NCBI RefSeq assembly: GCF_015680405.1 | Contig: NZ_JADLJS010000034.1 | Span: forward strand, 1-60,620 | Reading direction: 5' to 3' | Source of the DNA: Pseudomonas pudica | GTDB taxonomy: Bacteria; Pseudomonadota; Gammaproteobacteria; Pseudomonadales; Pseudomonadaceae | DNA: 60,620 nt | Shown here: positions 58,914 to 60,620 of the stretch, one piece after another | How positions within the stretch are numbered: position 1 is the stretch's first letter | Layout: the number at the start of each line of letters is the position of its first letter | Position numbers and translations under genes: made by a program | Notes under the pieces: generated by a model | Seen by the model: only the letters and a program-made list of their open reading frames with translations | What the model was told of the DNA's origin: nothing | The model's database searches: none

Positions 58914-60056
58914 TCAGACCAACACCCCACCCAAGGCACTTACCAGCTGCGCCAACTGCGGCGACTCCCCGCGCAAGCGCACCATCAGCCCCTCTATCTC
59001 GCGCCGTGGCGGGTACTGCTTGCGCAACTGGTCGAACGCTGCACGCTGCTGCTGCGGGTCGTCGCTGAGGCTGCGGCGGAAATCGGCATCGTCGCGACGT
59101 GGGTCGTATACCGCACGGCACAAGGTGGCCAAGGCCCAGGCCGGGTCGGTGCTGGCATCGAGCTCGATCTGCGCCAGCGGCGGCCGGGGCAGCAGGTCGG
59201 CCAGTTGCACTTGTTCATCCACACCGAGGAAGCGGCACAGCGCCTGGTAGATCTGCGCCGTACCACGCTGGCGGCCGTCGAGGCTGTAGCCGGCAATGTG
59301 CGGCGAAGCCAGCGTACACAGGTCGGCCAGTTGCAGGTCGACCTGCGGCTCCCCCTCCCACACATCCAGCACCGCATGCAGGTCTTCGCGGTCCAGCAGC
59401 AGTTCGCGCAGGGCGGCGTTGTCCACCACCGGGCCACGGCTGGCATTGACCAGCCAGGCACCGGGGCGCAACTGCGCCAGCTGCGCCTGGCCCAGCAGGT
59501 GCCAGGTCGGGTGCTCGCCGCCACGCTGCAAGGGGGTGTGCAGGCTGATCACATCGCACTGTTGCAGGATGGTCTCGAGGCTGACGTAGTCACCGCCCTC
59601 GGCGGCCTGGCGCAGCGGGTCACATACCAGTACCTTCCAGCCCAGGCCGTGCAGCACCCGCACCAGGCGGCCACCTACCTCACCCGCACCCACCACACCA
59701 TACACGCGCTCGGGCAGTGCCACGCCATCCAGTTCGGCCAGGGTCAGCAGGCTGCCCAGCACATAATCGACCACGCCGCGGGCATTGCAGCCAGGTGCGC
59801 TGCTCCAGTGGATGCCAGCCTCGGCAAAGTAGTTCAGGTCGAGGTGGTCGGTGCCGATGGTGCAGGTACCGACAAAGCGCACGCGGCTGCCTTCGAGCAA
59901 CTGGCGGTCGACCTTGGTCACCGAGCGCACCAGCAGGATGTCGGCGTCCTTTACGCTGGCGGCATCGAGGCTTCGGCCGGGGTAACGGCGGATTTCGCCG
60001 AACCCCTGGAAGAAGGCATCGAGCAGCGGGATGTTCTCGTCGGCAACTATCAGCAT
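58914..60056 (-). CDS. pdxB: Erythronate-4-phosphate dehydrogenase
   Basis: PdxB oxidises 4-phosphoerythronate in pyridoxal phosphate synthesis. The 380-residue protein has the NAD motif GVVGAGEVGGRLVRVL near residues 120-135, a catalytic Arg in VNASRGPVVD, Glu and His downstream, and the C-terminal PdxB-specific dimer domain. The length is standard. It lies 60 bases downstream of the TusA-like gene on the same strand. Confidence 0.95.
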   Translation of the reverse strand: MLIVADENIPLLDAFFQGFGEIRRYPGRSLDAASVKDADILLVRSVTKVDRQLLEGSRVRFVGTCTIGTDHLDLNYFAEAGIHWSSAPGCNARGVVDYVLGSLLTLAELDGVALPERVYGVVGAGEVGGRLVRVLHGLGWKVLVCDPLRQAAEGGDYVSLETILQQCDVISLHTPLQRGGEHPTWHLLGQAQLAQLRPGAWLVNASRGPVVDNAALRELLLDREDLHAVLDVWEGEPQVDLQLADLCTLASPHIAGYSLDGRQRGTAQIYQALCRFLGVDEQVQLADLLPRPPLAQIELDASTDPAWALATLCRAVYDPRRDDADFRRSLSDDPQQQRAAFDQLRKQYPPRREIEGLMVRLRGESPQLAQLVSALGGVLV

Positions 60057-60116
60057 GGCGCTCTCCTGTCTGGGGAACGCAGTGTAGGCGCAACGCCGGG
60101 TGTGTTCCAGAGCGGC

Positions 60117-60359
60117 TCAGTCGGCTTTCTTGCGGATCCAGTACAGGAAGGTACCGGCGTCTTCCTGCTGCTGCAGCAGTTCGTGGCCGAGGAAGTTGCA
60201 GAACTTGGGGATGTCGCGGCGGGTCGAGGGGTCGGTGGCGATGACCTTGAGCAGGCCGCCAGCGGCCAGGTTACGCACGTGCTGGTGCAGCATCATCACC
60301 GGTTCCGGGCAGTTCAGGCCGGTGGCGTCGAGGATGGCGTCGGGGGTGAAATCAGTCAT
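60117..60359 (-). CDS. tusA: TusA-family sulfur carrier protein
   Basis: The 80-residue protein has the TusA motif GLNCPEPVM with Cys17, which carries sulfur as persulfide in tRNA thiolation. It is the first gene before pdxB and probably co-transcribed with it. A hexanucleotide repeat lies upstream. Confidence 0.92.
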   Translation of the reverse strand: MTDFTPDAILDATGLNCPEPVMMLHQHVRNLAAGGLLKVIATDPSTRRDIPKFCNFLGHELLQQQEDAGTFLYWIRKKAD

Positions 60360-60438
60360 GGGGGACTCCGCAAATGATCGCTATTGTCGCGCATCGCGCG
60401 ACGTGGACCAAGCACCGCCTGTGAAGACGCGCCCTGCT

Positions 60439-60501
60439 CTTGCTCTTGTTCTTGCTCTTGCTCTTGATCTTGATCTTGATCTTGATCTTGATCTTGATCT
60501 T
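60439..60501. repeat. Hexanucleotide microsatellite upstream of tusA
   Basis: Ten 6-bp units run in order CTTGCT, CTTGTT, CTTGCT, CTTGCT, then six CTTGAT, then CTT. The unit length would not shift a reading frame, but the minus strand frame here codes only Lys-Ile and Lys-Ser repeats and I do not count it as a gene. Downstream to the window end, GGGCAT-GG-ATGCCC and GGCCCCAT-GG-ATGGGGCC form two hairpins. Confidence 0.85.
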
Positions 60502-60620
60502 CGCGACTTCAGGAGGCCGAGCAGAGGTTTTGCGGAGGGAGGTGACGGGCATGGATGCCCGTCAAGCGCTGAGGCCCCATGGATGGGGCCTGCAGCGCGT
60601 ACTCCCGGGAGCAAGACCGG

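Noticed and set aside
60352..60552. Lys-Ile and Lys-Ser repeat protein from the microsatellite
   Set aside because: The frame is created by the hexanucleotide repeat, with no ribosome site or domain.

Overview
The window looks like chromosomal core DNA of a Pseudomonas of the putida group. The evidence is GC-rich sequence with strong third-position bias, a gene order typical of fluorescent pseudomonads (lolCDE, PilZ gene, GDPD gene, sthA, apbE, gap, mfd, csiV; then nagZ, psrA, lexA, sulA; then topA, fadA, fadB), and many short palindromic REP elements of the kind found between P. putida genes. I see no integrase, transposase, prophage, plasmid gene or CRISPR array. The species call rests on remembered gene order and repeat type, not on a search.

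Layout. 1-9.7 kb: a PhoD-like metallophosphatase, the RssB/RssC partner-switching pair, a small PilZ protein, MlaA/VacJ, a degraded HAD protein, a DUF4404 protein, QueF and a CopRS-like two-component system. 9.8-18.8 kb: the LolCDE lipoprotein exporter, an unusual PilZ protein, a glycerophosphodiesterase, SthA transhydrogenase, an ApbE flavin transferase without Nqr genes, and a long GAPDH. 19-26.3 kb: mfd, csiV and a SWIM/SNF2 helicase. 26.6-33.9 kb: nagZ, an L,D-transpeptidase, psrA, then divergent lexA-sulA with two SOS boxes, two small genes and topA. 33.9-39.3 kb: a DUF1653 gene, fadBA, a 635-bp gene-free stretch with operator-like repeats and a candidate small RNA, a membrane protein and a universal stress protein. 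39.4-52.3 kb: Uup, Slt, a MOSC protein, CheV, a degenerate HPt-like protein, a NarL-type two-component pair, YegS, a glycosyltransferase, MoeA and MoaB. 52.4-60.6 kb: a DUF903 lipoprotein, tRNA-Pro(CGG), a malate:quinone oxidoreductase with a lipoprotein signal, a chemoreceptor, an ABC exporter, a PA1571-type small protein, PdxB, a TusA-like protein and a hexanucleotide microsatellite.

How the genes fit together. Several loci serve the envelope: lipoprotein export (LolCDE), phospholipid retrograde transport (MlaA), peptidoglycan turnover (Slt, NagZ, the L,D-transpeptidase, CsiV). PsrA links fatty-acid sensing to its own promoter and probably to fadBA. LexA controls itself and SulA. Two PilZ proteins are likely c-di-GMP readouts. 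DNA maintenance is represented by Mfd, LexA/SulA, TopA and the SNF2 helicase.

I found no clear new multi-gene system. The best leads are the putative structured RNA and operator cluster upstream of fadB, the motif-degraded HAD and HPt-like proteins, the PilZ protein with a long helical insertion, the L,D-transpeptidase without a signal peptide, and the tandem or truncated REP arrays.
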